A stretch of DNA of 64,000 bases from Saccharopolyspora_C sp047200635 (GCF_047200635.1 NZ_JBJZOI010000005.1:186001-250000), one strand, 5' to 3'; positions 28,201 to 36,491 are shown, counted from the first letter of the stretch. The notes: generated by a model from the sequence alone, not told the origin. Numbers and translations: made by a program.

Positions 28201-29366
28201 TCCTCGCCGCGAACCGGTGGGCGGGGATCCGTCCGCAGCTCAAGGACGCCCTGGGCACCCGCATGGAGCTGCGGCTCGGCGACCCCGGCGAGTCCGAGTT
28301 CGACCGCAAGATCGCCAAGATCGTCCCGGCGGGCCGGCCGGGCCGAGGGCTGCACTCGACGCGGCTGCACTTCCTCATCGGACTGCCCCGGGTGGACAGC
28401 GAGAAGCTGGACGAGCGGGTCAAGGCCGAGCAGGCGCGGGCGAAGGCCGTGGCCGACCACGCCGCGGCCAACAACCAGTCCGAACCGCCCGAGGCGACCC
28501 CGCGGCCGAAGTGGGAGCTCTACAACGAGGACCTCGCCGAGGGCGTCGGCGACCTGGTCAACCGGATCAAGAGCTCCTGGAAGGGCAGGCCGGCGCCCCA
28601 GGTCCGGCTGCTCCCGGACCTGCTGCCGTTCGAGCAGCTGCCGCAGCCGCAGCAGCAGCCCCACCCGAAGCTGGTGCCGATCGGCATCAACGAGGACGGG
28701 CTCAACCCGGTCTACCTCGACTTCAAGGCGGAACCGCACTTCTACGCCTTCGGCGAGCGCGAAGCCGGCAAGACCGCGCTGCTGCGCACGATCGTCAAGG
28801 GCATCACCAGCCGGTACACCCGCGAGGAAGCGCTGATCCTCATGGTCGACGTGCGGCGCACCATGCTCGGCGTCGTGCCCGACACGCACCTGATGGAGTA
28901 CTCGGTCAGCGTCGACCAGCTCAAGAGCAACGTGCGCGACGTGTGCGCGGCGCTCAAGAAGCGGTTGCCGACCCCGGACGTGACGCAGGAGCAGCTGCGC
29001 AACCGCTCCTGGTGGAAGGGCGCGGAGCTGTTCGTCGTGGTCGACGACTACGAGCTCATCTCGCCGCAGGGCAGCAACCCGCTCGCCCCGCTCGCCGAGT
29101 TCGTGGCGCAGGCCTCCGACGTCGGCCTGCACATGGTGATCGCCCGGAACTCGGGCAACGCCAGCCGCGCGCTCTACGAGCCGATCATCGGCAAGATGCG
29201 GGAGGTCTCGGCGCCCGGTCTCGCGATGAGCGCGAACAAGGACGACGGCCAGCTCGTCGGCAACGTCAAGTCGCGGCCGCTGCCCCCGGGCCGGGGGACG
29301 CTGGTCAGCCGTGCCCTCCGCGGCGGGCCGCAGCTGGTGCAGACGGCGTACCTGCCGCCGGAGTGA
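25233..29366 (+). CDS. eccC: Type VII secretion ATPase EccC
   Basis: 1377 residues. Motor of the ESX system, binds substrates through its C-terminal domains. Two membrane spans at about 38-80, the second unusually rich in methionine, then a linker domain and three FtsK/SpoIIIE-type ATPase domains. Walker A motifs: GATGSGKS at 486-493, GGPQSGKS at 847-854, GEREAGKT at 1174-1181. Walker B: VVIDEFGE in the first domain; LVIDGWEAF in the second (glutamate after Asp missing) and VVVDDYEL in the third, so the first domain looks the most active. Single-chain, unlike ESX-1's split protein. GTG 25233 chosen by family length; ribosome site AGGAAAGG is 13 bases upstream. Confidence 0.96.
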   Translation: MSTLPFKRLPRMAAPRPPGGEVHLEPPPEIPRVIPGNVVQKVLPGVMIVASLGMMVFMLQRARDNPMMMMMPMMMLVSTFGMMAGGGKDGGQKKAEMNEDRKDYLRYLGQMRDRAREAADEQRLAREWVHPDPQTLWSVAANGTRRMWERRQNDNDFCQVRVGRGSQRLETRLVPPQTGPVDELEPITTLALRRFVRAHSLVSELPIATSLRGFAVVGLQGDRALTRGLARAMLAQLATFHSPNDVLIAVASSGRSRVEWDWVKWLPHAQHPTETDGIGPMRLMSGSLWGLEEMLDEQLADRPRFQRNAPPPEGQPHIVIVLDDAEISREEQLIVENGLAGVTIIDLSDVLGKLAERRGMRIAVEADRIGARGQNSVEWFGEPDWLSKEEATSLARLLAPYRLAAGPAAVEDSGGFEPLTTQLNYIEQLGLAGDPVTFDLNEAWRPRSRDDLYRVAIGPGEQGEIVHLDIKETASAGMGPHGLCIGATGSGKSEFLRTIVLGLMATHSSSMLNFVLVDFKGGATFNGFETAPHVSASISNLGDDSTLVDRMQDALAGETNRRQEVLDKAKAKNVWDYRKLHEAGDANAQEPLPALFVVIDEFGELLQEKPEFADLFGKIGRVGRSLQVHLLLASQRLEEGKLRGLDAHLSYRIGLKTFNAAESRAAIGIPDASDLPSSGGHGYLKHPEGMERFRASYVSGYLHQTSGRRPMGQAASPVTGERRPRFFIPDHVEKPPEPEVPVVEEEPVPEREVTAPTDFQLVIQKVEGAGPPAHSVWLPPLDAPSTLDTLLPPLQATDDRGYSAVGFAGSGRLEVPIGLIDVPYHQRQDSLLLRFANGSEGNGAVVGGPQSGKSNLLRTLISSMALTHTPQEVQFYCIDLGGGSLGALRNLPHVGAYGNRRDLDTVRRTVAEIKALLAAREGRFQEAGIDSMADFRNRKRRGEISNDPYGDVFLVIDGWEAFRAEPELETLEPEINNLVQQGLTYGVHVFLAANRWAGIRPQLKDALGTRMELRLGDPGESEFDRKIAKIVPAGRPGRGLHSTRLHFLIGLPRVDSEKLDERVKAEQARAKAVADHAAANNQSEPPEATPRPKWELYNEDLAEGVGDLVNRIKSSWKGRPAPQVRLLPDLLPFEQLPQPQQQPHPKLVPIGINEDGLNPVYLDFKAEPHFYAFGEREAGKTALLRTIVKGITSRYTREEALILMVDVRRTMLGVVPDTHLMEYSVSVDQLKSNVRDVCAALKKRLPTPDVTQEQLRNRSWWKGAELFVVVDDYELISPQGSNPLAPLAEFVAQASDVGLHMVIARNSGNASRALYEPIIGKMREVSAPGLAMSANKDDGQLVGNVKSRPLPPGRGTLVSRALRGGPQLVQTAYLPPE

Positions 29367-29385
29367 TCGACGGCATTCGCTGAGG

Positions 29386-29418
29386 ACCTCCCGCACCCGC
29401 GTGGTGCGGGAGGTTTTC
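29386..29418 (+). terminator. Terminator after eccC
   Basis: Perfect 12-bp stem (29386-29397 and 29403-29414), 5-base loop, then TTTT. Confidence 0.9.
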
Positions 29419-29472
29419 GTCGCTCTCGGTGAATGACACGATCGAGCGAAGATCTTCGCCCGCGAGGCCGCT

Positions 29473-29478
29473 TAGGGT
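29473..29478 (+). promoter_or_regulatory. -10 box of the second XRE gene (leaderless)
   Basis: TAGGGT ends 7 bases before the ATG at 29486, the same spacing as the photolyase and glmS starts. Confidence 0.5.
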
Positions 29479-29485
29479 GTGGGCC

Positions 29486-30373
29486 ATGTCGGATACTCCC
29501 CGAGCCAGAGCGCTGGGAAAGGAATTGCGGGCGGTTCGAGAGCAATCCGGTCTGACCTTGCGCCAGCTCGGTGTTCTGATCGGGTGTTCGGAAGCCAAGG
29601 TCAGCCGGATGGAGACGGCCCGACGTCGCCTGGCGCCGAATTCCGTGCGGGCATTCCTGGACGCCGTGGACGTGCGCGGCGCGAACCGGACCCGGTTGTT
29701 GCGGCTCGCCTACGACATCGACGAACCGGTGTGGTGCGAATCGGGCGGCGGACTGCCCGCGCAACTCACCGAACTCATCGAAGCGGAAAGCCGCGCCGTG
29801 TCCATCACCGAGGTCTCGGAAGTCCTCGTCCCCGGATTGCTGCAGATTCCGGACTACACCCGCCCGCTGTTCCGGGCGGCGGACGTGCCCGCCGACCAGG
29901 TGGACCCGAGGATCACGGCGCGGCTGGCCCGGCAGCGGATCCTGCACGGCCCGGAACCGACCCGGTACCAGGTGCTGCTGGACGAGGCGGCGCTCTGCCG
30001 GCCGGTGGGCGGACCTGCGGCGATGGCCGCTCAGCTGCGCAGCGTGGTGACCTCCTGCGACTCGCCGAACATCACCGTCCAGGTGATTCCCTTCACGGCG
30101 GGCGCGCACACCGGGCTCGACGGTCCCTTCCTGCTGCTGGAGTTCCCGCGGAGCAGGCCGCTGGTCCACCTGGAGCAGCGCCGGTGCGGCGCGTTCCTGG
30201 ATGACCCGGACGACGTAACGCCCTTCCAACAGGCTCGTTCTAGGCTGTGCCGGGCCGCGTTGAGCCCTAATTGTTCCCAGGAGCTCATCGCGGCATACGC
30301 GCGCAGGTACGAGTCCGGGGAGGAAACCAACCATGGGGAAGGGGAAATGGCGGAAATCGAGTTACAGCGCTAG
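29486..30373 (+). CDS. XRE-family regulator with DUF5753 domain
   Basis: 295 residues. Helix-turn-helix at about 8-45 (LGKELRAVREQSGLTLRQLGVLIGCSEAKVSRMETARR), then DUF5753 with EVLVPGLLQIPDYTRPLF, ARLARQRILHGPEPTRYQVLLDEAALCRPVGGP and ITVQVIPFTAGAHTGLDGPFLLL. Its 3' end overlaps a DUF397 gene by 41 bases in another frame. Lies between eccC and the Hsp70-like ESX gene, so the second regulator island inside this secretion locus. Confidence 0.93.
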   Translation: MSDTPRARALGKELRAVREQSGLTLRQLGVLIGCSEAKVSRMETARRRLAPNSVRAFLDAVDVRGANRTRLLRLAYDIDEPVWCESGGGLPAQLTELIEAESRAVSITEVSEVLVPGLLQIPDYTRPLFRAADVPADQVDPRITARLARQRILHGPEPTRYQVLLDEAALCRPVGGPAAMAAQLRSVVTSCDSPNITVQVIPFTAGAHTGLDGPFLLLEFPRSRPLVHLEQRRCGAFLDDPDDVTPFQQARSRLCRAALSPNCSQELIAAYARRYESGEETNHGEGEMAEIELQR

Positions 30374-30509
30374 CCAATCGGCGTGCGTGGAGGTGGGTTC
30401 TCTCGCGATGCGGGTCGACGTCCGCGATTCCAAGGATCGGTCGGCCGTCCTGCGCTTCCAACCCGAGCAGTGGCGGACGTTCGTCGCCGAGCTCAAGCAT
30501 TCCGACTGA
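30333..30509 (+). CDS. DUF397 protein (overlapping gene)
   Basis: 58 residues, starting inside the XRE gene with a 41-base overlap in another frame. Starts MGKGKWRKSSYSASQSACVE, then VDVRDSKDRSAVLRFQPEQW, the complete DUF397 pattern. A GGGGAGGA site lies 10 bases before the ATG. The long overlap implies coupling to the upstream regulator. Confidence 0.9.
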   Translation: MGKGKWRKSSYSASQSACVEVGSLAMRVDVRDSKDRSAVLRFQPEQWRTFVAELKHSD

Positions 30510-30832
30510 GCGTCCGCGCCATCGGCGTGACCGGAGCGCGCCGCCGGAGCAACCGGGGAACGCGGTCCCGGGCCCGGCCGCGCGAGACGCGAGCGAGTGA
30601 GGGGACTCCCCGTCCGAAGTCAAGGATCACCCCCGAAAGCCACCCGATCGAGGGCAGACTGTTGAACTGGGCGCACCCCCGGCCTCTAGGGTGCTCGGGG
30701 GTTTCGGGATCACGGTCCGGCCCGCGCGAACCGTTCGGGGGAATTCGGGTTCGGGTGCGGTTCGTCCTGCCGCGCAGGCGGGCCCGGCGAAGACACCGTC
30801 GCGACCCCGCGGTGGTGGCGAAGGAGTAGTTG
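30510..30832. other. Upstream region of the Hsp70-like ESX gene
   Basis: 323 bases without a gene. A promoter candidate, TTGAAC (30662-30667) and TAGGGT (30687-30692) with a 19-base spacer, lies about 140 bases before the next start. A CCCCCG...CGGGGG stem flanks the -10 box. Confidence 0.45.
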
Positions 30833-32653
30833 GTGTCCCTGCACGTCTCGGTCGACTTCGGCACCTCCAGCACCTGCACGGTGGTGTCCGTCGGCGGCGG
30901 TGAACCGCAGGTGGTGGTCGTCGACGGGCAGCCGCTGGTGCCCTCCGCGGTGTTCGCCGCGGCCGACGGCACGCTGTTCGTCGGCCACGAGGCGGAGCGC
31001 CAGGCCGCGGTCGACCCCTCCCGGTTCGAACCGCATCCCAAGCGCCGCATCGACGAAGGCGAGCTGCTGCTGGGCGCGAGCGTGCTGCGCGTCGGCGACG
31101 TGGTGCGGGCGGTGTTGCAGCGCGCCGTCGGTGAGGCCCGGCGCTTCGCGGGCGGCGCGGTCGTGGACCTGCTGGTCCTCACCCACCCCGCCGACTGGGG
31201 CGCCGTCCGCGCGGGCGTGCTGCGCCAGGCCGCGGCCGGGCTGGCGAAGGAGCTCGTGCTCGTCCCCGAGCCGGTCGCCGCCGCCGTCTTCCACTCCGCC
31301 GGCCACGGGCTGCCGGACGGCGGCGCGCTGGCGGTGCTCGACCTCGGCGGGGGAACCGTCGACGCCAGCGTGGTCCGCAAGGAGGGCCACTCCTTCCGGG
31401 TGCTGGCGACCAAGGGCGACCCGCACTTCGGCGGCGCCGACGTCGACCAGGCGCTGCTGGAGCACATCGGATCCGTCGTGTCCGGGATGGACCCGGCGGC
31501 CTGGCACAAGCTCGTCGACGGCCGCGAGATGGCCGACCGCAGGCGGCGCCGGGTGCTGCGGCAGGACGTGCGGGGCGCCAAGGAAACGCTGTCCCGGCAC
31601 GCCTACACCGACGTGCCGATGCCCCCGCCGTTCTCCGACGCGCACGTCACCCGCGCCGACCTGGAGCGGCTGATCGTCGCGCCGCTGGCCAGGGCGGCCG
31701 AGCTGGTCTCGGCGACCCTCCGCGAGGGCCAGGTCCCCCGGGAACGGCTGGCCGGGGTGTTCCTGGTCGGCGGTTCCAGCCGGATCCCGCTGGTGGCCCG
31801 GTTGATCCACGAGCGCACCGGGGTCCTGCCGACCACCTTGGACCAACCCGAGACCGTGGTCGCCCGCGGCGCGCTGCGGGCGGTGCGGCTCGACCCGGAG
31901 CGCACCGGTGGCCTCGCGCCCGCGGGGGGACACCGGGGCGGCGCCTCCCAGCCCACCGCGCACCACGCGCGGGCCGGTGGCCCGCGACCGCCGTGGGCGC
32001 CGCAACCCGTCCCGGCCGGTGACTCGCTCAGCCGCGCCTCCACCGTGGTCATCGGCGGCAGCGATCAGACTCGCCCGGTCTTCCACACGCCGGCGCCCGC
32101 GTCCTCCTCCTCGCGGCCCTGGCTGCTCGGCGCGGCGGTGGTGGCCGCCGTCGCGGTGGTGGCGGTCGTCTCGGTGCTGCTGGTGCGGGCCGGTGGAGGG
32201 CGGGCCGAGCAGGCGCCGCGGCACGTCGCCCAGTACGAGTACGCCTTCGACTACCCGGGCGGCTGGCGGCAGACCGGTGGTGACCCCGAGCTGTGGCAGA
32301 CGATCGTCGCGCCGCGCACCGGCGGGGAGGACCTGGTGCTCGTGCAGCAGGGCGACCTCGGCTACGACACCGAGGCGGGTCGTTCCCGGGCCGTCTCCGG
32401 CCTGCGGCAGCAGTACGACAGCTCCAACGCCGCGGGCGGGCGGTTCTCCGACTTCTCCCCGGAGACGACCTTCGCCGGGCAGCGGGCGGTCTACTACCGC
32501 GAGTCGCTGCCGGGGTCGCAGGTCGAGTGGTTCGTGCTGCACCGCGATCACTTCCAGATCAGCGTCGGCTGCCGCTACGGCCCCGAGGGCAAGGAGGAGG
32601 TCCGGCGCGCCTGCGAGCAGGTCGTGTCCACCCTCACCACCGGCGAGCGCTGA
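30833..32653 (+). CDS. Type VII secretion-associated Hsp70-like protein (Rv3446c type)
   Basis: 606 residues. N-terminal actin/Hsp70-fold ATPase: DFGTSSTCTVV (8-18), VLDLGGGTVDASVV (~180), VFLVGGSSRIPLVARLI (~305). Then a Pro/Gly/Ala-rich linker, one membrane span at about 430-453, and an external C-terminal domain of about 150 residues (QYEYAFDYPGGWRQTGG onwards) that fits the Rv3446c-family C-terminus. In Mycobacterium the homologue sits between eccC4 and the esxU/esxT pair, exactly as here. GTG 30833 is 6 bases after AAGGAG; a TTG directly before it is less well spaced. Role in the ESX-4 system is not known. Confidence 0.88.
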   Translation: MSLHVSVDFGTSSTCTVVSVGGGEPQVVVVDGQPLVPSAVFAAADGTLFVGHEAERQAAVDPSRFEPHPKRRIDEGELLLGASVLRVGDVVRAVLQRAVGEARRFAGGAVVDLLVLTHPADWGAVRAGVLRQAAAGLAKELVLVPEPVAAAVFHSAGHGLPDGGALAVLDLGGGTVDASVVRKEGHSFRVLATKGDPHFGGADVDQALLEHIGSVVSGMDPAAWHKLVDGREMADRRRRRVLRQDVRGAKETLSRHAYTDVPMPPPFSDAHVTRADLERLIVAPLARAAELVSATLREGQVPRERLAGVFLVGGSSRIPLVARLIHERTGVLPTTLDQPETVVARGALRAVRLDPERTGGLAPAGGHRGGASQPTAHHARAGGPRPPWAPQPVPAGDSLSRASTVVIGGSDQTRPVFHTPAPASSSSRPWLLGAAVVAAVAVVAVVSVLLVRAGGGRAEQAPRHVAQYEYAFDYPGGWRQTGGDPELWQTIVAPRTGGEDLVLVQQGDLGYDTEAGRSRAVSGLRQQYDSSNAAGGRFSDFSPETTFAGQRAVYYRESLPGSQVEWFVLHRDHFQISVGCRYGPEGKEEVRRACEQVVSTLTTGER

Positions 32654-32898
32654 GGAATGCGCGCAGCGCGGTGGCGAATGCGAATCGCGAATGCGAATCG
32701 GCGGCGTGTCGGTGCGGAGATGCCGCGAACCGCGGATTCTTCCCATTCGCTAATGGCGGGTTGACCTGCGGTTATCCCGATCTTCGTGCGCACTCGCAAC
32801 CGTTCCCGGAAAAAGCTGGGACAGGGGGGAACCGGGCGTGGCAATGTCTGCGTCGTAGGTTCATCGATCTTCGAGCAACGAATGAAGGGGGCTCACCT
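32654..32898 (+). promoter_or_regulatory. Leader region of the WXG100 pair
   Basis: TAGGTT at 32856-32861 is a likely -10 box, giving a leader of about 30 bases; a TTGACC at 32761 may belong to another start. A 13-base word is repeated in tandem without a gap at 32674-32686 and 32687-32699, just after the Hsp70-like gene. Confidence 0.4.
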
Positions 32899-33210
32899 AT
32901 GAGCGGGATGGGTACCGATGCGGACCTGATGGCCAAGGCCGCAGGCCAGGTCGAAGAGGTTCGGGGCAACGTCGAGAACGCGGTGAACACGCTGCAGTCG
33001 CAGATCGACCCGGTGCTGGTCTCCTGGAAGGGTGGCGCGTCCGACGTCTTCCGCCGCCTGATGGACGCGTTCAAGGAGAACGCCGACACCATCAACCGCA
33101 AGCTGGGCGAGATCAGCGAGAACATCCAGTCCTCGGGTCAGGACTACATGCAGCGCGAAGAGGAGCAGGCCGCCGAGATCTCCAAGATCGAGGGCATGCT
33201 CGGCGGCTGA
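32899..33210 (+). CDS. WXG100 protein (EsxU-like)
   Basis: 103 residues, helical hairpin with W43-K-G45 in the turn and the secretion tail YxxxE at Y83-E87. This is the standard pattern of an ESX substrate that pairs with its neighbour. Position between the Rv3446c-type gene and rplM equals esxU/esxT of ESX-4. A GAAGGGGG site precedes ATG 32899; a start at residue 4 is also possible. Probably secreted as a heterodimer with the next product. Confidence 0.92.
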   Translation: MSGMGTDADLMAKAAGQVEEVRGNVENAVNTLQSQIDPVLVSWKGGASDVFRRLMDAFKENADTINRKLGEISENIQSSGQDYMQREEEQAAEISKIEGMLGG

Positions 33211-33272
33211 GTCCCGCCTCGACGCTCGCATTCTCCGCTTTCTTCCGACACTCCACTTGAGGGGACACCACC

Positions 33273-33560
33273 ATGGAAATCCGCGTTGATTTCGGCCAGC
33301 TGAGCCAGGCCGCCGACGACCTGGGCGGCGCCGCCACGAAGATCCAGAGCGAGCTGGACGAGCTGGAGAACATGCTCAAGCCGCTCGTGAACACCTGGGA
33401 GGGCCAGGCGCAGGAGGCGTACCGCGCCGCGCAGGACGAGTGGGACAAGGCCGCCCAGAACATGATCGAGATCGCCGCGAAGATGGGCATGGCCGTCAAC
33501 GCCGCGAACGAGTCCTACCAGGCCGGTGAGGCCAAGAACGCCGGTCGCTTCGGCGGCTGA
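33273..33560 (+). CDS. WXG100 protein (EsxT-like)
   Basis: 95 residues with W42-E-G44 in the turn and YxxxE at Y82-E86. Second member of the pair, 62 bases after the first; GAGGGG lies before ATG 33273. Ends GRFGG. Both partners have a YxxxE tail here, which suggests that either can be recognised by EccC. Followed by a terminator that separates it from the ribosomal protein operon. Confidence 0.93.
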   Translation: MEIRVDFGQLSQAADDLGGAATKIQSELDELENMLKPLVNTWEGQAQEAYRAAQDEWDKAAQNMIEIAAKMGMAVNAANESYQAGEAKNAGRFGG

Positions 33561-33578
33561 TCGCCCTGCCCGGCCCAT

Positions 33579-33617
33579 CGCCGACCCCCCGGACGCCGCC
33601 GCGTCCCGGGGTCGGCG
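33579..33617 (+). terminator. Terminator after the WXG100 pair
   Basis: Two-part stem of 10 and 6 bp with a small internal loop (arms begin at 33579 and end at 33617), 18 bases after the stop. Confidence 0.7.
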
Positions 33618-33742
33618 GTGTTCGGTCGGGCGGGTGTCCGGCCCGGCCGGGGCGCCGGGTACGATCCCCTCGGTGAGAAGGCACGCCGACGGCGATCCCG
33701 GTTACGGGGGACCCCGTCTCGGTGGGGCTTTTCGCCAACGAG

Positions 33743-33748
33743 TACCCT
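33743..33748 (+). promoter_or_regulatory. Promoter/leader of rplM-rpsI
   Basis: TACCCT is the best -10 candidate, about 235 bases before the rplM start; a short GC stem followed by CTTTT lies just upstream at about 33712-33732. The gap 33561-33977 (417 bases) has no gene and would give a long untranslated leader. I see no known leader structure, but ribosomal protein autoregulation could act here. Confidence 0.4.
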
Positions 33749-33977
33749 GATTGTTTGTTGTGCGGTGCGCGACTGCGGTGTTGGAGCGGTGACCGGCCCA
33801 GCGGCGACCCGGCGAGAGCCGGGGCCGAACGGGGCCAACAGGTCTCTGGTGACACTCAGGACGTGCCGGTTCCCCGGCCCGGCCGGGGCATCCGACCCGG
33901 CACGGTTCCGATGGGCTCCCCGGAGGAACACGGGGTCCGCACCGAGATTCCGACGCGAACGACGACGAGGTAGATCC

Positions 33978-34427
33978 GTGCGCACGTACAGCCCGAAGGC
34001 CGGCGAGGTGACCCGCGCCTGGCATGTCATCGACGCCGAGGACGTGGTGCTCGGCCGGCTGTCCACCCAGGCCGCCCTCCTGCTGCGCGGCAAGCACAAG
34101 CCGACCTACGCCCCGCACCTCGACACCGGCGACTTCGTGGTCATCGTCAACGCTGAGAAGGTGGCGCTGACCGGCAAGAAGCGCGACCAGGCGTTCCACT
34201 ACCGGCACAGCGGTTACCCGGGTGGTCTGCGGAAGCAGTCGCTGGGGCAGGTTCTGGACTCCAAGCACCCCGAGCGCGTGCTGGAGAAGGCCATCCAGGG
34301 GATGCTGCCGAAGAACAAGCTCGGCCGCGCCATGGGCAAGAAGCTCAAGGTCTACGCAGGCCCGGAGCACCCGCACGCCGCCCAGAACCCGCAGCCGTAC
34401 CAGATCAACGCGAAGGTCGAGAAGTGA
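33978..34427 (+). CDS. rplM: 50S ribosomal protein L13
   Basis: 149 residues. Large-subunit protein. Starts RTYSPKAGEVTRAWHVIDAEDVVLGRLS; also GKHKPTYAPHLDTGDFVVIVNAEKV and GMLPKNKLGRAMGKKLKVYAG, all family signatures. GTG 33978 gives the normal length. Stop overlaps the rpsI start (GTGA), so the two are coupled. Confidence 0.98.
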   Translation: MRTYSPKAGEVTRAWHVIDAEDVVLGRLSTQAALLLRGKHKPTYAPHLDTGDFVVIVNAEKVALTGKKRDQAFHYRHSGYPGGLRKQSLGQVLDSKHPERVLEKAIQGMLPKNKLGRAMGKKLKVYAGPEHPHAAQNPQPYQINAKVEK

Positions 34428-34978
34428 CCGAGGGACCCGAGGACCAGCCCGTGACCACTCCTGAGCCGGAAGAGACCCCGGTTATCGAGACCGTCGGCGA
34501 GGACGTCGTCGAGAACATCGGCGACAACTTCGCCGAGACCACTGAGGTGGACGTCGAGGACGCCCCTCAGGAGTTCGCGCCGATCCCGTCCGGTCGCGCC
34601 GTGCAGACCGTTGGCCGCCGCAAGGAAGCCATCGTCCGCGTGCGCCTGACCTCCGGCAGCGGTGGGTTCAAGCTCAACGGCAAGGCGCTCGAGGACTACT
34701 TCCCGAACAAGGTCCACCAGCAGATCGTGAAGGAACCGCTGGTCCTCGTGGAGCGCGCCGAAGGCTTCGACGTGCACGCGAACCTCAACGGCGGTGGCCC
34801 CTCCGGTCAGGCCGGTGCGCTGCGCATGGCCATCGCGCGTGCGCTCATCGAGCTCGACGCCGATGACCGCCCGGCGCTGAAGAAGGCCGGGATGCTCACC
34901 CGCGACCCGCGGGAGAAGGAGCGCAAGAAGTACGGCCTGAAGAAGGCCCGCAAGGCTCCGCAGTACAGCAAGCGCTGA
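34424..34978 (+). CDS. rpsI: 30S ribosomal protein S9
   Basis: 184 residues. The conserved S9 body begins near residue 60 (AVQTVGRRKEAIVRVRL) and ends in the basic QYSKR tail that reaches the P site. The first ~57 residues are an acidic Glu/Thr/Pro/Val-rich extension, as in many actinobacterial S9 proteins but longer than the bacterial average of about 130. GTG start inside the rplM stop. A strong terminator follows. Confidence 0.98.
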   Translation: MTEGPEDQPVTTPEPEETPVIETVGEDVVENIGDNFAETTEVDVEDAPQEFAPIPSGRAVQTVGRRKEAIVRVRLTSGSGGFKLNGKALEDYFPNKVHQQIVKEPLVLVERAEGFDVHANLNGGGPSGQAGALRMAIARALIELDADDRPALKKAGMLTRDPREKERKKYGLKKARKAPQYSKR

Positions 34979-34992
34979 GCTTTCGTACGATT

Positions 34993-35047
34993 CACGGGAG
35001 CAGCCGTGGCGTCCGCGCGACGCCGGGGCTGCTCCCGTGATCTTTTT
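34993..35047 (+). terminator. Terminator after rpsI
   Basis: 13-bp outer stem (34993-35005 and 35027-35039) with a smaller GGCGTC/GACGCC stem inside, followed by TCTTTTT. Confidence 0.92.
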
Positions 35048-35105
35048 GTGCGCCGGGTGGGGATCCGGCGCGGCTCCGCCGTCGATCCAGGAGGATTCGC
35101 AGCAC

Positions 35106-36440
35106 ATGTCTCGGCTGTTCGGCACCGACGGGGTCCGAGGTCTCGCGAACTCGGACCTGACGCCGGAACTGGCGCTGTCCGTGGCTGCCGCGGCGGCCCG
35201 CGTGCTCTACGACCGGGACGACTCGCGCCGCCGGGTCGCCGTCGTGGGCCGCGACCCGCGGGCCAGCGGCGAGATGCTGGAGGCCGCGGTCACCGCCGGG
35301 CTGAGCTCGGCGGGCATGGACGTGCTGCGCGTCGGCGTGCTGCCCACGCCCGCCGTCGCCCACCTGGTCGGTGCGCTGAGCGCGGACATCGGCGTGATGA
35401 TCTCCGCCTCGCACAACCCGATGCCGGACAACGGCATCAAGCTGTTCGCCGCGGGCGGGCACAAGCTGCCGGACGCGGTGGAGGACGAGATCGCCGCCCG
35501 GCTCGACGAGGACGTGAGCCGTCCCACCGGCGTGCACGTGGGCCGGGTGCGGGACGTGCCGGACTCGGTGCAGCGCTACGTGGATCACCTGCTGGTGGCC
35601 ACGCCGCAGCGGCTGGACGGGATCCGGGTCGTGGTGGACTGCGCCAACGGCGCCGCCTCCAGCGCGGCCCCGGAGGCCTACCGCCGCGCGGGCGCCGACG
35701 TGGTGGCCGTGCACGCGGACCCCGACGGGATCAACATCAACGACGGCGTGGGCTCGACGCACCTGGAGAAGGTCCGGGCCGCCGTCCTGGAGCACGGCGC
35801 CGACCTGGGCATCGCGCACGACGGTGACGCCGACCGCTGCCTCGCCGTGGACGCGGACGGCGAGGTCGTCGACGGCGACCAGATCCTCGCGGTGCTGGCG
35901 GTCGCGATGAAGGAGGCGGGCGAGCTCGCCGACGAAACCCTGGTCGCCACCGTGATGAGCAACCTGGGCCTGCACCTGGCGATGCGCGAGCACGGCGTGA
36001 AGCTCCGCACCACCAAGGTCGGCGACCGCTACGTGCTGGAGGAGCTGCGCGCGGGCGGTTTCACGCTGGGCGGTGAGCAGTCCGGCCACGTGGTGCTGCC
36101 CGGCCACGCCACCACCGGCGACGGCCTGCTGACCGCGCTGCGCCTGATGGGCCGGATGGCCGCGACCGGTGAGTCGCTGGCCGCGCTGGCCGCGACGATG
36201 CGCAGGCTGCCGCAGGTCCTGGTGAACGTGCGGGTCGCGGACAAGGGCCGGGCCGTTGCCGCGCCCGCGGTCTCCGAGGCCGTCACCGCGGCCGAGACCG
36301 AGCTCGGCGAGCACGGCCGGGTGCTGCTGCGCCCGTCCGGGACCGAGCAGCTGGTGCGGGTGATGGTGGAGGCGCCGAGCCAGGAGATCGCCGACGACAC
36401 CGCGCGACGGCTCGCGGGGGTCGTTGCTGCGATCCGGTGA
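35106..36440 (+). CDS. glmM: Phosphoglucosamine mutase
   Basis: 444 residues. Converts glucosamine-6-phosphate to glucosamine-1-phosphate for UDP-GlcNAc and cell-wall synthesis; glmS, which makes its substrate, lies 5 kb downstream. Active-site S102 in ISASHNPMPDN, metal loop DGDADRC, sugar loop GGEQSGH, and phosphate loop RPSGTEQLVRVM are all present. The start MSRLFGTDGVRG at 35106 is the family start; AGGAGG lies 11 bases upstream. Confidence 0.98.
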   Translation: MSRLFGTDGVRGLANSDLTPELALSVAAAAARVLYDRDDSRRRVAVVGRDPRASGEMLEAAVTAGLSSAGMDVLRVGVLPTPAVAHLVGALSADIGVMISASHNPMPDNGIKLFAAGGHKLPDAVEDEIAARLDEDVSRPTGVHVGRVRDVPDSVQRYVDHLLVATPQRLDGIRVVVDCANGAASSAAPEAYRRAGADVVAVHADPDGININDGVGSTHLEKVRAAVLEHGADLGIAHDGDADRCLAVDADGEVVDGDQILAVLAVAMKEAGELADETLVATVMSNLGLHLAMREHGVKLRTTKVGDRYVLEELRAGGFTLGGEQSGHVVLPGHATTGDGLLTALRLMGRMAATGESLAALAATMRRLPQVLVNVRVADKGRAVAAPAVSEAVTAAETELGEHGRVLLRPSGTEQLVRVMVEAPSQEIADDTARRLAGVVAAIR

Positions 36441-36491
36441 CCCTGTGATCCAGATCTCCCCAGATCATGAGATCTGTGAGACGCTGCTCAC

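Noticed and set aside
25206..29396. A 1396-residue open frame antisense to eccC
   Set aside because: High third-position GC makes the opposite strand open. The chain is Arg/Asp/His/Val-rich with no motif, and eccC on the other strand has all three ATPase motifs.
32674..32699. 13-base tandem duplication as part of a larger repeat
   Set aside because: Only two units, no further copies seen nearby; probably a slippage event. Kept only as a note in the leader entry.
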